NCBI GenBank assembly: GCA_964517075.1
Contig: CAZFAT010000384.1
Coordinates: forward strand, 1 to 5,594
From: CAZFAT01 sp964517075
Lineage (GTDB): Bacteria > Acidobacteriota > Vicinamibacteria > Vicinamibacterales > SCN-69-37
Direction of reading: 5' to 3'
DNA length: 5,594 nt
In this document: positions 1 to 5,284 of the stretch, piece after piece
Layout of the letters: the number at the start of each line of letters is the position of its first letter
How positions within the stretch are numbered: position 1 is the first letter of the stretch
The notes under the pieces: generated by a model
Seen by the model: only the letters and a program-made list of their open reading frames with translations
Database searches by the model: none
Told to the model about the DNA's origin: nothing
Program-made: the position numbers and the translations under genes

Positions 1-2
1 AG

Positions 3-92
3 CGAGTCGCAGGAGGGCAACACGACGCCTACCTGAGTGCCAAGTTCAGCGTCGCGATAGACAGCAGCCCGTTCAAAGTGAACGGCGCGTGA
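3..92 (+). CDS. C-terminal end of an unidentified protein (partial, enters from the left)
   Basis: Frame 3 is open from the window edge and ends in TGA at 90-92, giving 29 residues that finish DAYLSAKFSVAIDSSPFKVNGA. The alternation of polar and hydrophobic residues (KFSVAID) looks like a real beta-strand-rich C-terminus. The alternatives are weaker: frame 1 stops at 36, and frame 2 runs on as an arginine-rich shadow of the opposite gene. No family can be named from so short a tail. The gene converges on the minus-strand gene that ends at 154, leaving 61 bp between the two stops. I see no T-tailed terminator there, only a short GC hairpin around 104-116. Confidence 0.5.
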   Translation, partial: RVAGGQHDAYLSAKFSVAIDSSPFKVNGA

Positions 93-153
93 GATCAGGA
101 GCCGCCTCCCGGAGGCACGGACGCGCCCACTCACGCGCCGACCGGCCTGTCCG

Positions 154-657
154 TTACTTCCTGCGGCGCGCCGTCTTCGACGTCTGCTTCCGCGCCACGG
201 CGCGCTTCGTCGTTCGCGCGCGCGTCCGGGCACGTGCGCGTTGCCGGGCCATCGCCGCCGACGTCCGCGTGCGCCGCGTCTGACGCCGCGCGGCGGCGCT
301 GCGCGTCCGCTTCGTCGCCGTGGTCTTGCGACGCGCCCCCTGGTTCTTTCGAACCTTGGAACCCTGGCTCTTTCGAACCTTGGAACCCTGGCTCTTTGGA
401 GCCTTCTTGGAACCCTGGGCCCTTCGAGCCTTTGGTGCCGCCTTGCGGGGGGCAGGGGCCGGCTCTTCTTTCGGCTCGGCCAGCGGCTGCTGCGGCGTCT
501 CCCAGCCAGGCGCCTCGGCGCCGCCCTGCCAGCGCGCTTCCTCCGCGCGCTGCTGCGCGAACGCCTGCCGCTCGACGCTCTGCAGCACGTCTTCGCCTTG
601 CCGCTCGCGGCCCGCCACCTTGTAGTTCCCGGGATTCACGTTGATGTTCTTGCTCAT
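154..657 (-). CDS. Small protein with conserved-looking N-terminus and histone-H1-like basic repeat tail
   Basis: This 167-residue protein has two parts. Residues 1 to about 65 (MSKNINVNPGNYKVAGRERQ, then EDVLQSVERQAF and an aromatic segment WQGG/PGWETP) look like a compact soluble domain. I associate this N-terminus with uncharacterised small acidobacterial proteins, from memory only. From about residue 68 it is a low-complexity tail of Lys, Arg, Ala, Pro, Ser and Thr with almost no hydrophobic residues after 80. The tail contains tandem 8-residue units of the type QGSKVRKS, followed by ARTRARTTKRAVARK-like blocks resembling the C-terminal tails of histone H1 and bacterial H1-like proteins, so binding to DNA or RNA is a fair inference. 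The ATG at 657 is preceded by GGAAGGAG with a 4-nt gap, which supports this start. It is probably the last gene of the minus-strand cluster, 47 nt after the preceding stop. Confidence 0.8.
   Translation of the reverse strand: MSKNINVNPGNYKVAGRERQGEDVLQSVERQAFAQQRAEEARWQGGAEAPGWETPQQPLAEPKEEPAPAPRKAAPKARRAQGSKKAPKSQGSKVRKSQGSKVRKNQGARRKTTATKRTRSAAARRQTRRTRTSAAMARQRARARTRARTTKRAVARKQTSKTARRRK
338..436 (-). repeat. 24-bp tandem repeat inside the basic-tail gene
   Basis: On the plus strand the unit starts CCCTGGCTCTTT and continues CGAACCTTGGAA. Copies lie at 338-361 and 362-385 (one difference between them), 386-412 (27 bp, diverged by a 3-bp insertion and substitutions) and a decayed copy from 413 to about 436. 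The period is a multiple of three, so changes in copy number keep the frame. On the coding strand each unit adds eight residues of the form SQGSKVRK to the tail. Confidence 0.85.
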
Positions 658-704
658 ATCGCTCCTTCCGCCGCGTCACGGTCCCGCGGCGTCGCCCGAC
701 GGGC

Positions 705-1457
705 TCAGTGTACCGGCGACGAGGGTGAACGTTTCTTCTGGACCGCCGGCCGCGCCGACACCGGCGCCAGCCTCGCCGGGAGGATGTAGCGAGACGTGAT
801 GGTGGGTGCGGACGAGGGCGCGGTGGCCGCCGCGGGCTCGGCGTCGAGCGCGTCGGCAATCGCGCGGACGCCGGGAATGCCGGCGCCCAGCCAGCGCAGG
901 TCGGCGGCCGAGGCCGCGAGGATGGCCGCGGCCTGACCGGCATCGCCGCGCCGGGTTGTCTCGGCCGCGGCGGCACGGGCGCGAGCGGCGACCTCGGTCG
1001 CCACGTCGATCAGAACGTCCGTACTGACCGGCTGTGCCGCGTCGGCATGCTCGTTGACGGCGCGCCAGTCCACCGCCAGCGGCTGCGCGAACAGAATCCG
1101 GTCGCGATCGGTCAGCCGCAGGGTGATGGCTGCGTGCGCGCCGGCGGGCAGGGCGGGGCAGCGCACCGCGATGACGACCGTGACCTCCTGCGCCGGCGCC
1201 AGATCGCCGAGAAGCACGTGGACGTCGGCGTGCCCGGTCTCGGGATCCTGCGGGCTCTCGCCGGGAAAATCACTGAGGCAGCCGATGTCGGTGCCGGTCG
1301 CGCCGGCGACGACCAGGCGCGCGTCGCCCACCGCGACCGCGGCGGGCTCGCCCGGAGCGCCGCGCCGCTCACCGGCGGGCGTCGAGATGGCGATGGTCAG
1401 ATAGCGGATCGACGGCTGGCCCGCTGGTATCAGGGCGCGATCGGTCTGGACGTTCAT
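705..1457 (-). CDS. VWA-family-like protein lacking the VWA domain
   Basis: This is a 250-residue protein. Residues 4-28 (QTDRALIPAGQPSIRYLTIAI, then STPA) resemble the N-terminal strand that precedes the VWA domain in bacterial VWA (Ca-activated chloride channel-like) proteins. Residues from about 79 (VHVLLGDLAPAQEVTVVIAV) to about 200 resemble the region after it: a beta-rich LGDL segment, then a helix with ARARAAAAETTRRGDAGQAA. In normal members about 200 residues with the metal-binding DxSxS motif (DRSGS) lie between them. Here the two parts are joined through a short linker (residues 29-45) with no DxSxS motif. No signal peptide or membrane segment is visible. The open frame extends upstream to 1652, but that part is an Arg/Pro-rich shadow of the neighbouring gene, so I start at the ATG at 1457. 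The only Shine-Dalgarno candidate, GAAGG (1474-1470), is 12 nt away across a C10 run. Family assignment is from remembered patterns. Confidence 0.72.
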   Translation of the reverse strand: MNVQTDRALIPAGQPSIRYLTIAISTPAGERRGAPGEPAAVAVGDARLVVAGATGTDIGCLSDFPGESPQDPETGHADVHVLLGDLAPAQEVTVVIAVRCPALPAGAHAAITLRLTDRDRILFAQPLAVDWRAVNEHADAAQPVSTDVLIDVATEVAARARAAAAETTRRGDAGQAAAILAASAADLRWLGAGIPGVRAIADALDAEPAAATAPSSAPTITSRYILPARLAPVSARPAVQKKRSPSSPVH

Positions 1458-1467
1458 GGGGGGGGGG
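1458..1467 (-). promoter_or_regulatory. C10 homopolymer run between ribosome binding site and start codon
   Basis: Ten consecutive G on the plus strand (ten C on the coding strand) lie immediately before the ATG at 1457 of the VWA-like gene. Upstream of the run are CT and then GAAGG, which overlaps the stop codon of the preceding gene. The run therefore sets the spacing between the only Shine-Dalgarno candidate and the start codon. Whether it varies in length is not shown by one sequence, and a miscounted homopolymer is possible. Confidence 0.6.
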
Positions 1468-1473
1468 AGCCTT

Positions 1474-1770
1474 CTACGGGAGGCGCTCGAACGCGACGTT
1501 GCTGGCGAGGAGGTGCGGAGTGGCCGAGCGGTGGGCCTGCGTCCACGTCCGCGCCTGCGAGGACGGGGGCTCGGCGTTGTCGGCCCACCAGTCCGGTTCG
1601 AGGCGCGCCACGTCGGGCAGGGGGAAGCCGAGCAGGTCTTCCATCTGGGCAAACGTCAGCACGACGGTGTCGGCGAACCGGTCGCGCAAATACACGTGGA
1701 GCGGCCGGTACTCGGCCGGGCCCGTGAAGCGGAGGACCGGCGTTTCGGACGGTTCCGCGCGGCGTGCCAC
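1474..1770 (-). CDS. DUF7662-type small protein
   Basis: This 98-residue protein has a pattern I recognise as the DUF7662 type. It has YRPLHVYL at 21-28, a strand plus helix VVLTFAQMEDLLG at 36-48 followed by FPLP at 49-52, then WWADN at 61-65 and SQARTW, ending in a short strand with VAFERLP. Family members typically show Y-x-P-L-x-x-x-L, a T-F-x-x-[IM]-E-x-[IL]-L-G segment, a WWAN-like motif and a final F-x-R. All are present, so the domain looks intact. The molecular function of the family is unknown to me. The best start is GTG at 1770, because no ATG precedes the conserved region. The preceding gene stops 5 nt upstream, which suggests translational coupling, and no strong Shine-Dalgarno is seen. 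It ends 16 nt before the VWA-like gene. Confidence 0.78.
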   Translation of the reverse strand: MARRAEPSETPVLRFTGPAEYRPLHVYLRDRFADTVVLTFAQMEDLLGFPLPDVARLEPDWWADNAEPPSSQARTWTQAHRSATPHLLASNVAFERLP

Positions 1771-1775
1771 GGCGG

Positions 1776-2087
1776 TCAGGGTCGCGCCGGCTTGGGCTGG
1801 CGGCGCGTGGCGGCGGCGTGATGGGCCGCGGCCTTCCGCTGCGCCTCCTGCTGCTGCCCGAGCGCGCCCTGCACCCAGTACGGCCGCGAGTGATCCGCGC
1901 TCGCCAGCGCCGCCCGGAGGGCGGGATCGTGCGTCTGGGTGAGGGCCTGGTCTTTCGCGCGGTCCTTGGTGGCGCCCGACCCGCTCACGAGCGCCATCCC
2001 GACGGTGCGACCGTCGGCGCTCGCCTCGTATACCGAACAGGTCCAGTCCCGATTCCCGCGCTCGAATCTTACGGTGTAGGTCGTCAT
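1776..2087 (-). CDS. Hypothetical 103-residue protein with basic Ala/Gln-rich tail
   Basis: I do not recognise this family. The N-terminal half (MTTYTVRFERGNRDWTCSVY, then ADGRTVGMALVSGSGATKDRA) reads as a small beta-sheet: strands 3-8, 14-20 and 27-35, with a glycine turn. A helix KDRAKDQALTQTHDPALRAAL follows at about 41-62. From about residue 75 it becomes a Gln/Ala/His/Arg/Pro-rich tail (QQQEAQRKAAAHHAAATRRQ). There is no signal peptide. The ATG at 2087 follows AGAAGAG with almost no gap. A TACAAT sequence (2100-2095) lies 7 nt upstream, so a very short leader or leaderless transcript is possible. It is the first gene of the minus-strand cluster, 67 bp after the DUF6807 gene. Codon composition and the near-zero gap to the next gene support it being real. 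Confidence 0.7.
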   Translation of the reverse strand: MTTYTVRFERGNRDWTCSVYEASADGRTVGMALVSGSGATKDRAKDQALTQTHDPALRAALASADHSRPYWVQGALGQQQEAQRKAAAHHAAATRRQPKPARP

Positions 2088-2094
2088 CTCTTCT

Positions 2095-2100
2095 ATTGTA
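2095..2100 (-). promoter_or_regulatory. Possible -10 element for the minus-strand cluster
   Basis: The minus strand reads TACAAT, five of six matches to TATAAT, ending 7 nt before the ATG at 2087. No convincing -35 hexamer is found 16-18 nt upstream. If used, transcription would begin at or next to the start codon. This is a weak call in a GC-rich background. Confidence 0.3.
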
Positions 2101-2133
2101 TGCCGGCGCGTGAACCGATGTACGCGAACGGGT

Positions 2134-2154
2134 CCGCAGGGCTGAACCCTGCGG
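2134..2154. repeat. Perfect 8-bp-stem palindrome, REP-like or terminator-like
   Basis: CCGCAGGG (2134-2141), loop CTGAA, CCCTGCGG (2147-2154) form a perfect hairpin that begins one base after the stop codon of the DUF6807 gene. Neither strand has a T-tract after the stem, so a classical intrinsic terminator is not supported. The stem-loop could protect the 3' end of the mRNA, or it could belong to a dispersed REP-like family. Similar CCGCAGGG...CCCTGCGG hairpins are, as I recall, common in acidobacterial intergenic DNA. Confidence 0.65.
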
Positions 2155-3189
2155 CTACTTCAGCTGTTTCACCCACGCCGCATAGGCCGCCTCCGCCGTC
2201 GCGCGCGCGGCTTTGGCTTGCGCCGCCGATCGCTTCGGGTTCTCGGCCGGCGTCTCGGCGTTACGGACGATGAAGCGGTAGGTGACGTCGAAGGCCTCAT
2301 CTTTCTTGAGATCCTTCTTGAAGAAGAAGCCGAACCGGCCGTACTCGCGCGTGGAGAACTCCTCGACGGGGTTCTTCGGCGCGCTCATCTGCATCGCGCT
2401 GTACCAGCGGCCGTGCAGCGGGAAGAGGAACTCGCCCCACTGCAACTGCGGGCTGACGACCTTGCCCGACACCCCCGGGACCTCCGGTGACCAGAGATAC
2501 GACGTCACCTTCGGGTTCTCGGCGACGACGTGCGAGACGCGGAGGTGGATGCCGGCGTGCTGGACGTCGCCGTCGAGGCTGAGGTCGCGTGCGGGGGTGA
2601 GGCGGAACGTCGCGTCCACCGTCGCCACGTCGTCGGCCGCCGCCCGCGAGATCCGCATCCGGCGCGTCTCGGTGATCAGCAGGTTGCTGCCGCCGGCGTC
2701 CGCCGTGGGCGCACGCCACTCGATGCGCGCGACGATCGTCGCCGCGTCGCTGGTGGTCGAGAGTTCCGGCAGATCGACGAGCGTCATCTTCGCGCCGCCG
2801 CCAATGGACCACAGGTTCGCCACCCCCAGGTCGGACCGGACGCGCTGCCAGCCGATGAAGATGCCCCGATGGTGCGGCTCGGACCCGACGGTGGTGCCCG
2901 CCTTGTCCATCCCGGAGTTCGTGACCAGCCGCCCGTCGGAGTCGTACAGCGCGAGGTAGGGAATCTGCTGCCCCTCGCCGTAGATCAGCCGCGCGACGAT
3001 TTTGCCGTCGCGGGTGACGGTGACGTTCAGCCCCGGCAGGTCGTCATTCGTCCCCTTCGTCAGCTTCCAGTCCGCGGCGAAGGCGGGGGTGGCCGAGAGG
3101 AGGGCCACCAGGACGGCAGCCGGGCCGCGAACGCGCGAACGGCGGGTCATCGGTCTGGTGGCCGGAGCGTTGGCGAGTGTTGCGTGCAT
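2155..3189 (-). CDS. Secreted DUF6807 / PmoA-family protein
   Basis: This 344-residue protein belongs to the family annotated as 'PmoA' or DUF6807. The label is historical: these are predicted beta-sandwich proteins, often near carbohydrate-degradation genes, and not methane monooxygenase subunits of methanotrophs. Their reaction is not established. It has a signal peptide with basic MTRRSRVRG (14-22), hydrophobic PAAVLVALLSA (23-33) and a TPAFA cleavage site after residue 38. The mature part carries QIPYLALYDSDG (75-86), the hallmark SEPHHRGIFIGW (103-114), and later HAGIHLRVSHVV and FLFPLHGRWYSAM. It ends in an Ala-rich helix. I chose the ATG at 3189 because AGGGGGGA lies 6 nt upstream; ATG 3150 would shorten the peptide by 13 residues but has no ribosome site. 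The frame stays open far upstream, but only as antisense to the Hsp70 gene. Confidence 0.88.
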   Translation of the reverse strand: MHATLANAPATRPMTRRSRVRGPAAVLVALLSATPAFAADWKLTKGTNDDLPGLNVTVTRDGKIVARLIYGEGQQIPYLALYDSDGRLVTNSGMDKAGTTVGSEPHHRGIFIGWQRVRSDLGVANLWSIGGGAKMTLVDLPELSTTSDAATIVARIEWRAPTADAGGSNLLITETRRMRISRAAADDVATVDATFRLTPARDLSLDGDVQHAGIHLRVSHVVAENPKVTSYLWSPEVPGVSGKVVSPQLQWGEFLFPLHGRWYSAMQMSAPKNPVEEFSTREYGRFGFFFKKDLKKDEAFDVTYRFIVRNAETPAENPKRSAAQAKAARATAEAAYAAWVKQLK

Positions 3190-3279
3190 GAGGGTCCCCC
3201 CTGAGGTTCGTCCGCAGCCGGGCAGCGTTTGCCTGTCATCATACCGTGCGCGCGGCCATACACTGTGAACGCCCTTCTG
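3190..3279. promoter_or_regulatory. Divergent promoter region between DUF6807 and Hsp70-like genes
   Basis: About 90 bp separate the two starts. On the minus strand TATGAT (3243-3238) is a good -10 hexamer and would give a leader of about 40 nt carrying AGGGGGGA before ATG 3189; a matching -35 at proper spacing is not clear. On the plus strand TACACT (3259-3264) is a weaker -10 candidate with a poor -35 (TCATCA, 3236-3241). It would place transcription near 3270, leaving the Hsp70 gene almost leaderless. The calls rest on hexamer resemblance only. Confidence 0.35.
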
Positions 3280-4584
3280 GTGTCTCAGCAATCCATCGGC
3301 ATCGATTTCGGGACCACCAACACCTCCATCGCGCTCGCGAGGCCGGGTGGGAGGATCGAGCTCGGCCTCTTTCCCTTCTTTGGACAGCCGACCGACACCT
3401 ACCGGTCGCTGCTGTACTTCGAACAGGTGGCGGCGAAGAACTCGCCGCTGAAGACGTTCTGCTGGACCGGCCCGAGCGGCATCGAGCACTACCTCGCCGC
3501 CGAGACGCAGGGCCGCCTGATTCAGTCGCTCAAGTCCTTCCTGGCTGTCCGCAACATGGAGGGGACGCAGATCTTCGAGCGCAAGCGGACCATCGAGGAA
3601 CTGGTCGGCCGCATCCTCGCCGATGTGCGGCACGCGGCATCGCGGCAGTTTGGCCTCGACATCCGCCACGCCACCGTCGGCCGGCCAGTCCGCTTCGTGG
3701 GCGCCGATACGCTCGATGACGACAACTACGCCGAAGACCGGCTGGCGGACGCCTTCAGCCTGGCCGGCTTCGACACGATTGCGTTCGAGCTCGAGCCCGT
3801 CGCGGCCGCGCACGAGTACGAGAGCAGTCTCGATCGCGACGAGCTGATCCTGATTGGTGACTTCGGCGGCGGCACGAGCGACTTCTCGCTCGTCCGCGTC
3901 GGCCCGACCGTGCGCGAGCGGGGCCGCACGGAGCAGGACCTGCTCGGCAACGCCGGCGTGACCGTGGCCGGCGACGCCTTCGACGCGAAGATCGTGCGCC
4001 ACCTCGTGTCGCCCGAGCTGGGTTCGATGAGCCAGTTCCAGTCGATGGACAAACTTCTGCCGATGCCGACATGGCCCTACTCCAGCCTCGAGCGCTGGCA
4101 TCACCTGTCGTTCCTCAAGACCGGTGAAGTCGTCGAGCAGCTCGAACGGCTCAAGGCGCAGGCGCTGGAACCTGACCAGATCGGGTCGCTCATTCACCTC
4201 ATCAAGTTCGATCTGGGCTATCAGCTGCACCGCGCGGTGCAGAAGCTCAAGAACGCCCTGTCGACGGAGCCGACGTCCGCGTTCGAGTTCAAGGAAGGCG
4301 GGCTGCTCGTGCAAGCCGTCGTGGACCGGGCGTCGTTCGAACGTTGGATTGACGAGGAACTGACCCAGATCGCCGGGTGCGTCGACGGCCTGCTGGCCTC
4401 GTCGGGCGTCGCGCCCGCCGACATCGACGTCGTCTTTCTGACCGGCGGCTCGGCCTTCGTGCCGGCGGTGCGCCGGATCTTCGAATCGCGGTTCGGCGCC
4501 GCGAAGATTCGCGGCGGCGACGAGTTCACGTCGGTCGCGATGGGCCTGGCGAGACGGGCGGCAGCTGGAGCCGCCGACCGTTAA
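3280..4584 (+). CDS. Hsp70-family ATPase, YegD-like (nucleotide-binding domain only)
   Basis: This 434-residue protein of the actin/Hsp70 ATPase superfamily is closest in pattern to E. coli YegD. The phosphate-1 loop is GIDFGTTNTSIAL (7-19), the phosphate-2 loop is LIGDFGGGTSDFSLV (191-205), and the adenosine motif is FLTGGSAFVPAV (386-397). YegD-type signatures also appear: LKSFL, VGRPVRF, AGFDTIAFELEPVAAAHEYE, LLGNAGVTVAGDAFD, and C-terminal IRGGDEFTSVAMGLARRA. The protein ends there, with no peptide-binding domain, which matches YegD (about 450 aa) and differs from DnaK. It is cytoplasmic, with unknown client. The start is uncertain: GTG 3280 gives MSQQSIGIDFGTTN, the usual length before the first loop. 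GTG 3265 and TTG 3229 add 5 or 17 residues that do not look conserved, and none has a good Shine-Dalgarno. It is transcribed away from the DUF6807 gene, with no cognate J-protein or GrpE in the window. Confidence 0.9.
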   Translation: MSQQSIGIDFGTTNTSIALARPGGRIELGLFPFFGQPTDTYRSLLYFEQVAAKNSPLKTFCWTGPSGIEHYLAAETQGRLIQSLKSFLAVRNMEGTQIFERKRTIEELVGRILADVRHAASRQFGLDIRHATVGRPVRFVGADTLDDDNYAEDRLADAFSLAGFDTIAFELEPVAAAHEYESSLDRDELILIGDFGGGTSDFSLVRVGPTVRERGRTEQDLLGNAGVTVAGDAFDAKIVRHLVSPELGSMSQFQSMDKLLPMPTWPYSSLERWHHLSFLKTGEVVEQLERLKAQALEPDQIGSLIHLIKFDLGYQLHRAVQKLKNALSTEPTSAFEFKEGGLLVQAVVDRASFERWIDEELTQIAGCVDGLLASSGVAPADIDVVFLTGGSAFVPAVRRIFESRFGAAKIRGGDEFTSVAMGLARRAAAGAADR

Positions 4585-4598
4585 GTCGGCCCTGGCGC

Positions 4599-4645
4599 GC
4601 CCGGCCAGCCCTTGTATTGACGCGCCGGGCCTCCGGCGAGCTGCC
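4599..4645 (+). repeat. Arm A, left copy of 47-bp inverted repeat
   Basis: This stretch, with the core CTTGTATTGACGCGCC, matches the reverse complement of 5182-5228 at 45 of 47 positions (differences at 4607 and 4628). It starts 14 bp after the Hsp70 stop codon. A more diverged copy in the same orientation starts at about 5000. The near-identity of arms more than 500 bp apart points to recent duplication or gene conversion. Confidence 0.9.
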
Positions 4646-4646
4646 A

Positions 4647-4881
4647 CCCGGCTCGCGCTTCAGCTAACGGCCTCCGGCCTCGCGGAGCCGGCCCTCGAAA
4701 TCGCCACTGCGTCCGCTCGCGTTTCGCTCTGCCGCAGTCGCGCGAATCCTAACCGGCCTGGCTTCGCAGGCCTTTCGGATGTCGCGCTCGAAACGCTCAC
4801 TCCCTGCGTGGCGATTTCAACCTGACGCAAATCGGGCCGCTCCGAGTCGGCCGGAGGCCGTCAGCTCAAGCGCGAACCGGG
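4647..4881. repeat. Large imperfect palindrome 1 (about 235 bp)
   Basis: Nested inverted pairs share one centre near 4757-4764. The outer arms 4647-4679 and 4849-4881 match at 30 of 33. Inside them are GAAATCGCCA (4697-4706) with TGGCGATTTC (4809-4818), and GCGTTTCG (4719-4726) with CGAAACGC (4789-4796). Further in are CGCGAATCC (4741-4749) with GGAT (4777-4780) and TCGCG (4782-4786), then the apex GGCCTG-GCTTCG-CAGGCC (4755-4772). The whole could fold as one long interrupted hairpin in single-stranded DNA or in RNA. Confidence 0.85.
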
Positions 4882-4999
4882 ACTCTCCATGACACCAGAA
4901 GACGCCGGGAAGCGAGGCGCGAAGAGCGCGTTCGTTCCAGGATGCGATGGTTGCGCGGAGTCGCGCGACGCGTGGCCCCGTGGAGGTCGGCCGCAGCTC

Positions 5000-5230
5000 G
5001 GGCCTGGTCGGCGCTTGTGTTGACGTGCCGGCCGACTGCGAGTGCCGCGATTGCGTCAGTACGAAACCGCGTCGCAGGGAAGGAGCGGGTCGAGGGTCGG
5101 CCCGCGAGCGCGAGCCAGCGGGTTCGGGACGACCCGAACGGCGTCAGTGACCCGCGAGTGAACGGAGACGCGGTTTCGAGCGGCAGCTCGCCGGAGGCTC
5201 GGCGCGTCAATACAAGGGCCGGCCGGGCCC
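5000..5230. repeat. Large imperfect palindrome 2 (about 230 bp)
   Basis: The left arm 5000-5030 pairs with 5200-5230 at 26 of 31 positions and includes CTTGTGTTGACGTGCC against the complement of the arm-A core. Further in, CGAAACCGCGTC (5062-5073) is a perfect complement of GACGCGGTTTCG (5167-5178), and GCGGGTC (5085-5091) of GACCCGC (5149-5155). The apex is GTTCGGG-ACGA-CCCGAAC (5122-5139). Pair centres fall at about 5115-5130. The left arm has a ~13-bp insertion before the CGAAACCGCGTC block. Confidence 0.82.
5182..5228 (-). repeat. Arm A, right inverted copy
   Basis: This is the reverse complement of 4599-4645 with two differences, and it also serves as the right arm of palindrome 2. It ends about 56 bp before the start codon of the dehydrogenase gene, so it may lie in the promoter or leader of that gene. 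Confidence 0.9.
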
Positions 5231-5284
5231 CCCTCGTTTCAGGCAACAATGGGGGAGACTGTGGATCTTTCCGAGGGACCTGTC

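Larger units (their letters stand above)
4585..5284. other. 700-bp gene-free region filled with palindromic repeats
   Basis: I see no credible gene here. The open frames, such as minus 4866-5249 and plus 4942-5382, have Arg/Ala/Ser-rich translations with no domain pattern and lie across the inverted repeats. The stretch from 4599 to 5230 is made of two large imperfect palindromes and three copies of one arm sequence, listed separately. About 120 bp between the palindromes (4882-4999) has no structure that I can resolve. The last ~50 bp before 5285 hold the leader of the dehydrogenase gene. No protein-coding mobile-element remnant is visible. Confidence 0.75.

Noticed and set aside
104..116. 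Terminator between the convergent genes at the left edge
   Set aside because: GCCTC-CCG-GAGGC gives only a 5-bp stem with a 3-nt loop and no T-tract; such hairpins arise by chance at this GC content.
234..789. Plus-strand open frames of 100-180 residues opposite the basic-tail gene
   Set aside because: They read the complement of the Lys/Arg repeat tail, giving repeated LEPWLF or LGTLAL strings with no ribosome site; the minus-strand gene has a coherent N-terminus and a good GGAAGGAG.
1458..1652. N-terminal extension of the VWA-like gene to 1652
   Set aside because: The 65 extra residues are Arg/Pro/Ser-rich and lie out of frame over the DUF7662 coding region; the recognisable N-terminus starts at the ATG at 1457.
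1047..1727. 226-aa plus-strand open frame opposite the VWA-like and DUF7662 genes
   Set aside because: Its translation is Gly/Arg/Ala-rich with no domain pattern and is antisense to two genes with recognisable motifs.
3190..4647. The minus-strand frame of the DUF6807 gene stays open another ~1.46 kb upstream, across the whole Hsp70 gene
   Set aside because: The extra translation is Arg/Glu/Leu-rich without domains or a signal peptide, and it is antisense to a clear Hsp70 coding region. The signal peptide and ribosome site begin at 3189. Long antisense frames are expected in high-GC genes.
4599..5230. Integron attC sites or a gene-cassette array
   Set aside because: The region is palindromic and contains CTAAC strings, but I could not find paired RYYYAAC / GTTRRRY core sites. 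The palindromes (about 230 bp) exceed the usual attC size, and no cassette ORF or integrase is present.
4866..5249. 127-aa minus-strand open frame in the repeat region
   Set aside because: Its translation crosses palindrome 2 and the arm repeats, is low complexity, and shares a peptide with the translated left arm on the other strand. That is what a translated repeat gives, not a gene.
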